DNA from: an uncultured Eubacteriales bacterium
GTDB lineage: Bacteria > Bacillota > Clostridia > TANB77 > CAG-508
Reading direction: 5' to 3'
Assembly: GCA_902766085.1 (NCBI GenBank)
Contig: CACXCH010000029.1
Location: 1 to 8,093 of the forward strand
DNA length: 8,093 nt
Made by a program: the position numbers and the translations under genes. Positions 1 to 8,093 of this stretch are shown piece by piece. Numbering within the stretch: position 1 is the first letter of the stretch; the number at the start of each line of letters is the position of its first letter. The notes beneath the pieces are model-generated. The model did not search any database, had not been told where the DNA came from, and worked only from the letters and a program-made list of their open reading frames with translations.

Positions 1-1
1 A

Positions 2-1807
<1,806 letters not shown>

Positions 1808-1824
1808 AAAATTTTTTTTAAACA

Positions 1825-1870
1825 AATATAACTTACTTGGAGTGTTATTAAACACTCCAAAAGTTATATT
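1825..1870 (+). terminator. Hairpin between dnaK and dnaJ (attenuating terminator or mRNA processing/stability element)
   Basis: The arms ATATAACTT (1826-1834) and AAGTTATAT (1861-1869), together with TTGGAGTGTT (1837-1846) and AACACTCCAA (1851-1860), pair completely around an ATTA loop. The only defect is a 2-nt AC bulge at 1835-1836; an A-T pair at 1825/1870 extends the stem to 20 pairs. The following T-run is short (TTTTT at 1873-1877) and starts three bases after the stem, so termination is likely partial. Because dnaJ follows within 45 bases and has no obvious promoter of its own, the hairpin probably lowers dnaJ expression relative to dnaK or stabilises the dnaK message. Confidence 0.75.
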
Positions 1871-1914
1871 AATTTTTACTAGTATTAATAAGAAAAATGA
1901 CAAAGAGGTAATCA

Positions 1915-3099
1915 ATGGCTAATAAAGATTATTATGAAATTTTAGGCGTTAGCAAAAATGCAAGTGATGATGAGATAAAAAAAGCATATAGAAAACTTGC
2001 CAAAAAGTGGCATCCTGACGCAAACCCGGACAATAGAAAAGAAGCAGAGGAGAAGTTTAAGGAAATAGGAGAAGCTTATTCTGTACTATCTGATCCACAA
2101 AAAAGAAAAATGTATGACCAATTTGGAACCGCAGATCCAAGTCAAGCAGGATTTAATGGCGGAGGATTTAACGGATTCAATGGTTTCAATGGATTTAACG
2201 GAGGAAACTATACATACACAACATCTGGCTTTGATGGATTTGGCGATGTGTTTGACGATTTTGTATCTTCAATATTTGGAGGAGGACCATCAAGAAGAAG
2301 TACAAGTGCTAGAGCATCTAATGGTCCACAAAGAGGCAATGACCTAGAAACAAGTATGAACATATCTTTTGAAGAATCTTTTACAGGGGTAACAAAAGAA
2401 TTTACAATTAATAAGAACATAAAATGTGACCACTGTAATGGAACAGGTGCTAAACCTGGAACAAAAATAGAGACCTGTAATGTATGCCATGGAACTGGCC
2501 AGGTTAGAAAAAATCAAACAATTGGTGGATTTGCAACATTTCAAACTGTTGGACCTTGTGAAAACTGCAGAGGAACAGGTAAAGTTATAAAAGATCCTTG
2601 TGACTATTGCAATGGAAAAGGAACAATTAGAAAAAATGTTTCAATAAAAGTTGATGTCCCAGCAGGAATTAAAGATGGATATAAGCTTAGACTACAAGGA
2701 AAGGGAGAGCCAGGGAAAAATGGCGGTGAAAATGGAGATATTTACATTAACATAAATGTAAAACCAAGTAGAATATTCAATAGAAACAATGATAATGTAG
2801 AATGTACTATTCCAATAACCATAACACAAGCTACTTTAGGCGCAGAATTAAAGATACCACAAGTCTCTGGTGATGATATATCATTTACAATTCCGGAGGG
2901 AACTCAAACTGGTACTAAATTTACAATAAGAGATAAGGGATTCAAAAAGTTAAACTCAAATTCTTATGGAGATTTAATATTCACTGTTCAAGTACAAACG
3001 CCAAAGAGGTTAACAAAGGAGCAAAGGGATCTAATTATGAAACTTGCTGAAACAATGAACGAGCAACCTCCTGTAAAAAAGAAGGGTATATTTGGATAA
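1915..3099 (+). CDS. dnaJ: Chaperone protein DnaJ (Hsp40, type I)
   Basis: J-domain co-chaperone that delivers clients to DnaK and stimulates its ATPase in the cytoplasm. The 394-aa product has all type I parts in order. The J domain (about 1-70) carries the HPD motif at 33-35. A Gly/Phe-rich linker (about 75-130) includes a run of FNG triplets at 80-97. The zinc-binding region has four CxxCxGxG repeats: CDHCNGTG 171-178, CNVCHGTG 188-195, CENCRGTG 215-222 and CDYCNGKG 229-236. The C-terminal beta-sandwich client-binding domains follow and end KKKGIFG. The start ATG has an AGAGG ribosome site at 1904-1908, six bases upstream. It is slightly longer than a typical DnaJ, probably because of the G/F linker. 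The residue before HPD is Trp where Tyr is more usual. It lies 107 bp after dnaK behind a hairpin and is probably co-transcribed as the last gene of the heat-shock operon. Confidence 0.98.
   Translation: MANKDYYEILGVSKNASDDEIKKAYRKLAKKWHPDANPDNRKEAEEKFKEIGEAYSVLSDPQKRKMYDQFGTADPSQAGFNGGGFNGFNGFNGFNGGNYTYTTSGFDGFGDVFDDFVSSIFGGGPSRRSTSARASNGPQRGNDLETSMNISFEESFTGVTKEFTINKNIKCDHCNGTGAKPGTKIETCNVCHGTGQVRKNQTIGGFATFQTVGPCENCRGTGKVIKDPCDYCNGKGTIRKNVSIKVDVPAGIKDGYKLRLQGKGEPGKNGGENGDIYININVKPSRIFNRNNDNVECTIPITITQATLGAELKIPQVSGDDISFTIPEGTQTGTKFTIRDKGFKKLNSNSYGDLIFTVQVQTPKRLTKEQRDLIMKLAETMNEQPPVKKKGIFG
2152..2205 (+). repeat. FNG codon repeat in the DnaJ Gly/Phe linker
   Basis: Five Phe-Asn-Gly units, some followed by extra Gly, are encoded at DnaJ residues 80-97 by degenerate 9-bp units of the type TTYAAYGGN. 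Third positions vary between units (TTT/TTC, AAT/AAC), so the repeat is maintained at protein level and is not a recent slippage array. Low-complexity G/F linkers are normal in type I DnaJ; the strict FNG period is the only unusual point. Confidence 0.7.
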
Positions 3100-3128
3100 A
3101 ATAAATACAACCTAACATCAATAGCTAT

Positions 3129-3174
3129 AAAATATAACTAAGTATTTTTACTTAGTTATATTTTTTTATTTTTT
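3129..3174 (+). terminator. Intrinsic terminator after dnaJ
   Basis: A perfect 16-bp stem is formed by AAAATATAACTAAGTA (3129-3144) and TACTTAGTTATATTTT (3149-3164) around a TTTT loop, and it leads directly into a T-rich tract running to about 3174. It begins 30 bases after the dnaJ stop and should end the chaperone transcript. Its outer arm shares ATATAACT with the dnaK-dnaJ hairpin. Confidence 0.9.
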
Positions 3175-3178
3175 CATA

Positions 3179-3207
3179 TTGAAAAAAAGCTGTATATGTA
3201 ATATAAT
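3179..3207 (+). promoter_or_regulatory. Vegetative (sigma-A type) promoter for pgi
   Basis: TTGAAA (3179-3184) and TATAAT (3202-3207) are separated by exactly 17 bp, a one-mismatch match to the housekeeping promoter consensus. Transcription would begin near 3214 and give a leader of about 22 bases containing the pgi ribosome site. The promoter sits directly behind the dnaJ terminator, so pgi is a separate unit expressed independently of heat-shock control. It also argues against any start codon for pgi upstream of 3236. Confidence 0.85.
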
Positions 3208-3223
3208 GGCAATGAAAATTACT

Positions 3224-3230
3224 AAGGAGG
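3224..3230 (+). promoter_or_regulatory. Ribosome binding site that fixes the pgi start
   Basis: A full AAGGAGG match ends five bases before the ATG at 3236. The in-frame upstream start codons (TTG 3179, ATGs at 3206 and 3212) overlap the promoter or lie before this site and have no ribosome site of their own. Confidence 0.9.
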
Positions 3231-3235
3231 AGATT

Positions 3236-4546
3236 ATGTCTAACATAAAAATTGATCTAAATAATTGTGGATACACAAAGGAGCAAATATTTGAGCATTC
3301 TCAAGTAGTTGAAGACATAAATAGTGAACTTATTGTTAAATCAAAGCAAGAAGAATATTTTTGCGGATGGATAAATCTACCAAGTAAATATAAAAATTCA
3401 GAAGAATATAAAAAAATAAAAGAAGCTGCAAAAAAAATAAGATCAGATTCTGACATACTTTTAGTAATCGGAATAGGGGGATCATATTTAGGTGCAAGAG
3501 CTGTAATTGAAAGCTTGCATTCGTCAATGTATTTGGCTGATGAATCAAAACCTAAAGTTATATTTGTTGGCAACAATCTTAGCCCTAATTATATAAATGA
3601 TGTAATTCATATAATTGAGGGAAAAGATTTTAGCATAAATGTAATATCAAAATCCGGAACTACAACAGAGCCTGCAATTGCATTTAGAATTTTTCGTGAA
3701 ATAATTGAAGGAAAATATGGAATTGAAGAAGCAAGAAAAAGAATTTATGTTACAACAGATGCTAAAAAGGGAGCACTAAAAACTTTAGCTGATGCCGAAC
3801 ATTATGAAACCTTTGTTATTCCTGATGATGTAGGAGGAAGATTCTCTGTTTTAACTGCTGTTGGATTATTGCCAATTGCTACAAGTGGCATTGATATTGA
3901 TGAGATTATGGATGGAGCTATTTTAGCTGAGGACAAATATTCTGATAAATCATTGGAGTATAACGAATGCTATCAATATGCAGTTGTTCGTAATTTACAT
4001 TATGATAATGGAAAATCAATCGAAATATTGGAAAGTTATGAACCAAGGATGCACTATTTCATTGAATGGTGGAAACAACTATTTGGCGAAAGTGAGGGCA
4101 AGGATAATAAGGGACTATTTCCAACTGGAGCTGAATTTACAACAGATCTTCATTCACTAGGTCAATATTTGCAAGAGGGAAGAAGAATAATGTTTGAAAC
4201 TGTTTTAAATTTTGAAAATTCCAAAACAGATATAACAATAAATTATGATGAAGATAATCTTGATAATTTAAATTATTTAACAGGCAAGAAGCTTTCTTTT
4301 GTTAATCACAAAGCAATGGAAGGTACCATAAAAGCCCATGTTGATGGAAATGTACCTAATATTCTAATAAATGTAAAGGAATTAAATAGTAAAAGCATTG
4401 GAGAATTAATTTACTTTTTCGAAAAAGCTTGTGCAATGTCAGCTGAGTTACTTGAAGTTAACCCATTCAATCAACCAGGAGTAGAAAAATATAAAACGAA
4501 TATGTTTGAGCTATTAGAAAAACCTGGATACGTAAAGGACAAGTAA
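3236..4546 (+). CDS. pgi: Glucose-6-phosphate isomerase
   Basis: Cytoplasmic enzyme that interconverts glucose 6-phosphate and fructose 6-phosphate at the head of glycolysis and in gluconeogenesis. The 436-aa product is of the short bacterial (Bacillus-like) form of about 450 aa. It has two SIS-type sugar-isomerase halves. Sugar-phosphate-binding segments GIGGSYLG (from 79) and SKSGTTTEP (138-146) are intact, as are family signature 1 ([12 protein letters not shown] from 199) and signature 2 ([10 protein letters not shown], ending at 420). By spacing to the Bacillus enzyme, the catalytic residues are Glu285 (GESEGK), His306 (DLHSLGQ) and Lys420, all present. The start at 3236 is chosen because AAGGAGG lies five bases upstream and a promoter overlaps the longer in-frame extension. 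No convincing terminator is seen in the 75 bp after the stop, so read-through into the next gene is possible. Confidence 0.97.
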   Translation: MSNIKIDLNNCGYTKEQIFEHSQVVEDINSELIVKSKQEEYFCGWINLPSKYKNSEEYKKIKEAAKKIRSDSDILLVIGIGGSYLGARAVIESLHSSMYLADESKPKVIFVGNNLSPNYINDVIHIIEGKDFSINVISKSGTTTEPAIAFRIFREIIEGKYGIEEARKRIYVTTDAKKGALKTLADAEHYETFVIPDDVGGRFSVLTAVGLLPIATSGIDIDEIMDGAILAEDKYSDKSLEYNECYQYAVVRNLHYDNGKSIEILESYEPRMHYFIEWWKQLFGESEGKDNKGLFPTGAEFTTDLHSLGQYLQEGRRIMFETVLNFENSKTDITINYDEDNLDNLNYLTGKKLSFVNHKAMEGTIKAHVDGNVPNILINVKELNSKSIGELIYFFEKACAMSAELLEVNPFNQPGVEKYKTNMFELLEKPGYVKDK

Positions 4547-4621
4547 TTTTCTATGAAATAAAAATATAAAAAGATCTATTTAATTGTTGGAAAAACCTAT
4601 ATGTAAAGAAAAGGATATATA

Positions 4622-5518
4622 ATGAAAATTTCAGAAATAAATAAGATAGGGAAAGAATTAGAACTATTTGAAATTATAGATTGCATTGGTAAAGGATTTC
4701 CAGTATTTTTACCAAAAGGAGAAATCATAATAAGAAAAATACAAAATGAAGTTGAGGACAAGCTATTATTAAATAATTTTAAACCTGTAAAGACACCTTG
4801 CTTGTCAAATGCTGACATTTATAAAATTGAGGATAGATTTATAAGTCAAAAGGACAGGCTATTTAGAGTTGAAAACAATAGTGAAGAAAAATTGTATCTA
4901 AAACCATATTTATCACCATTTCATTGTTGTATTTATAAACAAAATCAATATAGTTATAAAAATTTACCTGTAAAATTTTTTGAGACATCAGAAGTTTTTA
5001 GAAATGAAAAAGATATAAAGGGAATAATAAAAAGCAGACAGTTTACTGTCACAGAATGCAGTATGTTTGTAAACCCTGCTGAAATTATAAACTCACTTAA
5101 CGAGATAATCTCAATACAAAAGGAAATTATTGATAAACTAGGATTACAAATTAAATATGAAGTTGAAAATTGGGATAACACCAAAAAGGAAGAATATATT
5201 GGAACAATTGACGAGTGGAATATAGCGGTAGATAATATGAGAAAATCGCTTATACAAAACAATTTGAACTTTACCGAAAATAACAAGGCTCCGATGTATG
5301 GCCCGATGATAAAATTATTTTATAATGATAATTACTTTGCTAAAATTCAAATTGACTTTGAGATAACACACAGGTTTGATATAAAGTTTCATAATAAGGA
5401 TAATCAAGAAGAATATCCAAAATATATCCAATCAACAATTGTTGGAAGCTATGAGAACTTAATTGGAATTTTAATTGATAAATATAACGAAAATTTACCT
5501 AAATGGCTAAAAACATAA
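4622..5518 (+). CDS. Stand-alone ThrRS-like class II aminoacyl-tRNA synthetase core, lacking the zinc site
   Basis: The 298-aa protein aligns by eye with the aminoacylation domain of threonyl-tRNA synthetase from end to end: KIGKELELF at 8-16, FLPKGEIIIR at 29-38, motif 1 ending at Pro59, LYLKPYLSPFH at 91-101, SYKNLPVKFFE at 111-121, motif 2 FRNE at 126-129 with SRQFT at 138-142, YGP at 226-228, IQIDFEITHRFD at 242-253, and motif 3 region IVGSYENLIGIL at 273-284. It stops at PKWLKT, exactly where the anticodon-binding domain would begin, and has no TGS or editing domain. The threonine-sensing zinc ligands (E. coli Cys334, His385, His511) correspond to Ser98, Ser147 and Gln270, and the motif 3 arginine to Asn279. 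The motif 2 arginine (Arg127) remains. It may have changed amino-acid specificity, activate something other than tRNA, or be a pseudoenzyme; no function can be assigned. AAGGA lies six bases before the ATG. It is 75 bp after pgi and may share its transcript. Confidence 0.85.
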   Translation: MKISEINKIGKELELFEIIDCIGKGFPVFLPKGEIIIRKIQNEVEDKLLLNNFKPVKTPCLSNADIYKIEDRFISQKDRLFRVENNSEEKLYLKPYLSPFHCCIYKQNQYSYKNLPVKFFETSEVFRNEKDIKGIIKSRQFTVTECSMFVNPAEIINSLNEIISIQKEIIDKLGLQIKYEVENWDNTKKEEYIGTIDEWNIAVDNMRKSLIQNNLNFTENNKAPMYGPMIKLFYNDNYFAKIQIDFEITHRFDIKFHNKDNQEEYPKYIQSTIVGSYENLIGILIDKYNENLPKWLKT

Positions 5519-5558
5519 AAATTTAATTATATCTAGCACTTTGATTTAATAAAAATTA

Positions 5559-5633
5559 CCACAGAATTTTTTATGTATAATATAAAAATGCACAAGATTT
5601 TTATGCATAATAAAATATACCACAAGATTTTCT
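5559..5633 (+). repeat. Short repeats at about 30-bp spacing, with a -10-like box, upstream of the 735-aa gene
   Basis: Three related units begin at 5560 (CACAGAATTTTTTATGTATAA), 5591 (CACAAGATTTTTATGCATAA) and 5621 (CACAAGATTTTCTAAAC), 31 and 30 bp apart. The first two carry TTATGTATAA (5571-5580) and TTATGCATAA (5601-5610); the second is a perfect palindrome. Spacing close to three helical turns would place all units on one face of the DNA. TATAAT at 5576-5581 is a perfect -10 box, but no good -35 is found 16-18 bp upstream; CATAAT at 5606-5611 is a weaker alternative. The simplest reading is the promoter/operator region of the gene at 5672, possibly bound by a regulator. The rest of the 153-bp gap shows no gene. 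Confidence 0.55.
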
Positions 5634-5650
5634 AAACCCAGTTTGTGACT

Positions 5651-5690
5651 AAGGAGAGGAATGAGTAAAGAATGGAAAACGAAATACTAA
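5651..5690 (+). promoter_or_regulatory. Ribosome site with a 9-codon upstream ORF overlapping the start of the 735-aa gene
   Basis: AAGGAGAGG at 5651-5659 is the only strong ribosome site here. Its AAGGAG part ends four bases before an ATG at 5661, which opens a 9-codon frame (MSKEWKTKY, stop ending at 5690). The ATG of the large gene at 5672 is 12-15 bases from the same site and lies in another frame. An in-frame TAA at 5666-5668 rules out an earlier start for the large gene. Either the large gene uses a long spacer, or the short frame is a leader that tunes its translation. Confidence 0.4.
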
Positions 5691-7879
5691 ATTATGTTGG
5701 CTTAAATATTGATAATATACCTGAAAGCTTAAAATATACAAAGCCTTCTTATGAGGTTAGTAAGGCTATTGATAATAGCACATCATACAAAGTATATAGA
5801 AAAATTAATCCAAAAGAAATTTCAATATTAATAGGCGAAAATGATAGAACAACGAATATAAAGGAAAGATATAATCAATCAACAACTCTTTCTGAATTCA
5901 TTGAAAACAATAAAAATGACTTTTTAAGATTAGCAGAGCAAACTTCAATTGAAAAAATAAAAGAATTAGAAAACTTGCAAGAAAGTTTCAAAAACCAAAT
6001 TCCATATTTTATAAAATATGATAAAAATTATCTATGGCAAATATATTATTCTAAATCTGAAAATAGATATTTTATGTTGTTTCCTTCAAAAGAGGGAGAA
6101 ACAGAAGTATTATTCTATTTAATAAAAATGCAACTTTTAAGCGATGACAATTTAATATATGTTCCAATATGCCAAGAAAATTTTGATGAAACAAAATTTA
6201 ATACGAAACAAATTGATGACTTGGAAAACTATATTTGGAGTTTTACAAAACAATGGCCACAAACAATTGAAGCCAATGATGGAAAGGAAGATAAACTATA
6301 TATAATAGGAAAAACTAAACTATTAAATAACTTAGAAACAAAATATAGAATTGTAATAAGTGGACAAGAACAATTAGAAAACAAGTATACTCTTTTTAAA
6401 GCCCTATTTATCTTATCGACAGAAACAAGCTACTTATACAAATTTGAAACGAGAATTAACAAAAATGGAAAATTAATTCTAACTTATAATGATAAAGAAA
6501 TAACAATTGAAAATTTACATAATTTTATTACATCTGAAACAGCGAAACAACAGGATGAGAAATATAGACTCAAAAAGGAAATAGAGAAAGACAAGGAAAA
6601 TCTTAAGAGCTTAAGAGAAATTATTGATAAGCAGAATGTAGTTTATTCAAACCAAGAAAAGCAAATAGTAATGTTTATGAATTGCAAAAAAAGTTTCTTT
6701 AAAAAAGTAAGATATTTCTTTAGCAGTAACAAAAAATTTGCAATTGATAACAAAAAAATTATGAATAGTCTAAAAGCTCAAATTGTACTTGCAACTGGAA
6801 ACCTAAAAGATGAAGTAGATGATACAAAAATAACGGAAGAAATACTTGAAAATTCATCTATATTTACATTATCAGACTTAATAAAAATCTCAAAAGAGAT
6901 AAAAGAGTTAATAAATGAATCAAACAATGTAAAAGCAGATATCAATGCAGCAAAATTAAAGCAAATAAATATGGAAAGAAAAATTGAAAATGCAAGTAAC
7001 TATTTGGATGAAATTGAAAAACACAAAAAGAGCATTTTTGAATTTTGGAAATTTACTAATAAGGATAATTTAAAATCATTAGAAGAGGGAAATCAAAATA
7101 TAAAACAAACCACAAGAGAAAAAACATTTGATTACGATAATGACTTTGATGATTTTTGCAAAGCAATTGATGAGTTACAAAGAAAAAAGCTTTCTATAGA
7201 TGAATGTGATAGTATATTTGTATCAAAAGAAATGCTATCTGCAATAAATAGTACAATTACCAAAAGCAATTCTTATGCTATAGAGGAAGATTACGAGAAA
7301 CTAAAAGAACAATATAGTAAGGAAAGTGAAACTAAAAAGATCCTTGGGGAAATAGAAAATGATTACACAGAAGTTAAATTTCTAAAGAAACAAAAACACA
7401 GGGAAAATAAACGAGATTTATTTTCAATTATGAAATTTAATGATTCTACAACACTTGAAGACTTTAGGGAGAGAATTAGGGAAATAAGTACTTTACTAAA
7501 TGAAGCCTATAATAAAATAACTGTTCCATATAATATTCCAATTTACTATAGCAAAAAAAATAAGGGATATATTATTGGCGATATTAATCCATATAATTTA
7601 ATAAATGACAAAGATGTAGAAAAGATATATTGGGTTAGTGAATCAAATGATTATCACGCATTATTTTTCAGTAATATTATTTTATACACAAACTATAATA
7701 GTACATTGCCTGTAGGAATGGATGAATCAACAAATGTACTTTTAAAAGTAGGAGAAAACAAAAAAATTGATGAATTGGATTTACAAATTTTACTAGAAGA
7801 TGATTTGTTTAATGTAACCATAAAGAAAGTTAAAGTTGTTCATGAAGGCAAAATTAAGATTGACAATGGCAAAAATTAA
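5672..7879 (+). CDS. Coiled-coil protein of unknown function, 735 aa
   Basis: I do not recognise the family. No signal peptide or membrane segment is visible, so a cytoplasmic protein is likely. Residues 1-285 look globular and partly beta-rich (IYYSKSENRYFMLFP from 124, KLYIIGKTKLL from 208, FKALFILSTETSYLYKFET from 242). Three Lys/Glu-rich, heptad-like helical stretches follow, at about 288-335, 403-450 and 540-578. Each is directly followed by a similar decapeptide: KKSFFKKVRY (339-348), KKSIFEFWKF (452-461) and KRDLFSIMKF (580-589). A beta-rich C-terminal part (from about 617) begins with IYYSKKNKGY (624-633), resembling the N-terminal segment at 124-133. No Walker A motif, nuclease motif or zinc-ligand cluster is seen. 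The ATG at 5672 is the first possible start after an in-frame TAA. Codon use is as A-rich as in its neighbours. It follows the ThrRS-like gene by 153 bp on the same strand, but a link is unproven. A scaffold or filament-type role is possible from architecture alone. Confidence 0.8.
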   Translation: MENEILNYVGLNIDNIPESLKYTKPSYEVSKAIDNSTSYKVYRKINPKEISILIGENDRTTNIKERYNQSTTLSEFIENNKNDFLRLAEQTSIEKIKELENLQESFKNQIPYFIKYDKNYLWQIYYSKSENRYFMLFPSKEGETEVLFYLIKMQLLSDDNLIYVPICQENFDETKFNTKQIDDLENYIWSFTKQWPQTIEANDGKEDKLYIIGKTKLLNNLETKYRIVISGQEQLENKYTLFKALFILSTETSYLYKFETRINKNGKLILTYNDKEITIENLHNFITSETAKQQDEKYRLKKEIEKDKENLKSLREIIDKQNVVYSNQEKQIVMFMNCKKSFFKKVRYFFSSNKKFAIDNKKIMNSLKAQIVLATGNLKDEVDDTKITEEILENSSIFTLSDLIKISKEIKELINESNNVKADINAAKLKQINMERKIENASNYLDEIEKHKKSIFEFWKFTNKDNLKSLEEGNQNIKQTTREKTFDYDNDFDDFCKAIDELQRKKLSIDECDSIFVSKEMLSAINSTITKSNSYAIEEDYEKLKEQYSKESETKKILGEIENDYTEVKFLKKQKHRENKRDLFSIMKFNDSTTLEDFRERIREISTLLNEAYNKITVPYNIPIYYSKKNKGYIIGDINPYNLINDKDVEKIYWVSESNDYHALFFSNIILYTNYNSTLPVGMDESTNVLLKVGENKKIDELDLQILLEDDLFNVTIKKVKVVHEGKIKIDNGKN

Positions 7880-7944
7880 TTACTTTGATTTGTTCAAGTA
7901 AGAAAAATAGATAGAAACGTTACAGGTTAATAGTTCTTAAATTT

Positions 7945-8093
7945 AAAGTGCAACAAAGCATAATATTTAATGGCTCGTAGACTTGCTGTTTTGAACGCCT
8001 CCACTAGATGTGACAAACAAAAATTATAAATAATTTTTGTTTGCACTTTCTAAGGAACGTTCAAAAATTTCGCTTTTGCGTAGTTCACTCCGG
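7945..8093. repeat. Interlocking inverted repeats at the window edge, unidentified element
   Basis: Besides the strong hairpin at 8010-8046, two further exact 9-bp inverted pairs occur: AAAGTGCAA (7945-7953) with TTGCACTTT (8041-8049), and TTTTGAACG (7989-7997) with CGTTCAAAA (8058-8066). These pairs cross each other, so they cannot form one simple nested stem. GAACGTTC (8055-8062) is a palindrome, CGC-TTTT-GCG (8071-8080) a small hairpin, and the window stops at CCGG. The stretch looks less A-rich than the genes before it. It could be part of a palindromic repeat or miniature mobile element, or a structured RNA; identity is open because the right end is cut off. Confidence 0.4.
8010..8046 (+). 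terminator. Long inverted repeat, possibly a bidirectional terminator after the 735-aa gene
   Basis: CAAACAAAAATTAT (8014-8027) and ATAATTTTTGTTTG (8030-8043) are exact inverted copies separated by AA; three further pairs (GTG 8010-8012 with CAC 8044-8046) form across a one-base bulge. Both arms are A/T-only near the loop, and either strand ends the stem in a T-rich arm, as expected of a bidirectional terminator. It lies 130 bases after the stop, however, and lacks a clean T-tract beyond the stem. It may instead belong to the repeat element that surrounds it. Confidence 0.45.

Noticed and set aside
3179..3235. Upstream in-frame extension of pgi by 19 codons starting at TTG
   Set aside because: It overlaps the -35/-10 promoter and has no ribosome site, whereas the ATG at 3236 has AAGGAGG five bases upstream and gives the normal protein length.
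4954..5286. 110-codon minus-strand frame inside the ThrRS-like gene
   Set aside because: The plus-strand frame has clear family similarity across this whole stretch; the antisense frame is Ser/Ile/Phe-rich with no recognisable motif.
4622..5518. Annotating this gene as thrS (threonyl-tRNA synthetase)
   Set aside because: It has only the catalytic core, and the zinc ligands, motif 3 arginine and anticodon-binding domain are all missing, so threonylation of tRNA is unlikely.
5559..5633. NrdR-type boxes (paired sites about three helical turns apart)
   Set aside because: The spacing and the ACAAGAT half-site resemble NrdR boxes, but the second half of the box is missing and no ribonucleotide reductase gene follows.
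5559..5633. CRISPR-like array
   Set aside because: Only three imperfect units about 30 bp apart, without constant repeats or unique spacers of normal length, and no cas genes nearby.
7927..8049. Short minus-strand frame of about 40 codons, with a possible GTG start and ending KFKNY
   Set aside because: No ribosome site, no recognisable similarity, and it runs through the inverted repeats; too short to support as a gene.
8024..8092. Minus-strand open frame of 22 codons entering from the window edge, ending SANKNYL
   Set aside because: It could be the end of a gene lying to the right, but it is too short to judge and ends inside the inverted repeat.

Overview
The window is low-GC DNA in which every confident gene lies on the + strand. 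Order: dnaK (5' end cut off), dnaJ, pgi, a small gene derived from the threonyl-tRNA synthetase catalytic core, and a 735-residue coiled-coil protein I cannot name. A Gram-positive, probably clostridial (Firmicutes) source is suggested by the low GC, purine-rich ribosome sites, A/T-rich terminators, the dnaK-dnaJ order, and a DnaK that lacks the roughly 24-residue insertion found in the ATPase domain of Gram-negative DnaK. The species cannot be fixed from this sequence.

Layout. Positions 2-3099 hold the end of a heat-shock chaperone operon. DnaK and DnaJ are separated by a long bulged hairpin, and DnaJ is followed by a near-perfect intrinsic terminator. Immediately after the terminator's T-tract lies a near-consensus vegetative promoter (TTGAAA, 17 bp, TATAAT) that drives pgi, encoding glycolytic glucose-6-phosphate isomerase. 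No strong terminator separates pgi from the next gene (4622-5518), so the two may be read together.

The accessory part starts at 4622. The 298-residue protein matches the ThrRS aminoacylation core from its KIGKELELF segment to the end of motif 3, but lacks the TGS, editing and anticodon-binding domains. All three zinc-ligand positions and the motif 3 arginine are substituted, so it is probably not a threonyl-tRNA synthetase. It is followed by a 153-bp spacer with helically spaced repeats, then by the 735-residue protein. That protein has beta-rich ends, three coiled-coil stretches each followed by a similar basic/aromatic decapeptide, and a shared IYYSK motif near both ends. These last two genes are the most likely place for something undescribed. 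A functional link between them is suggested only by adjacency.

The last 214 bases hold no convincing gene. They contain a strong inverted repeat and further interlocking inverted repeats running to the window edge, which may be a terminator plus an unidentified repeat element or structured RNA.
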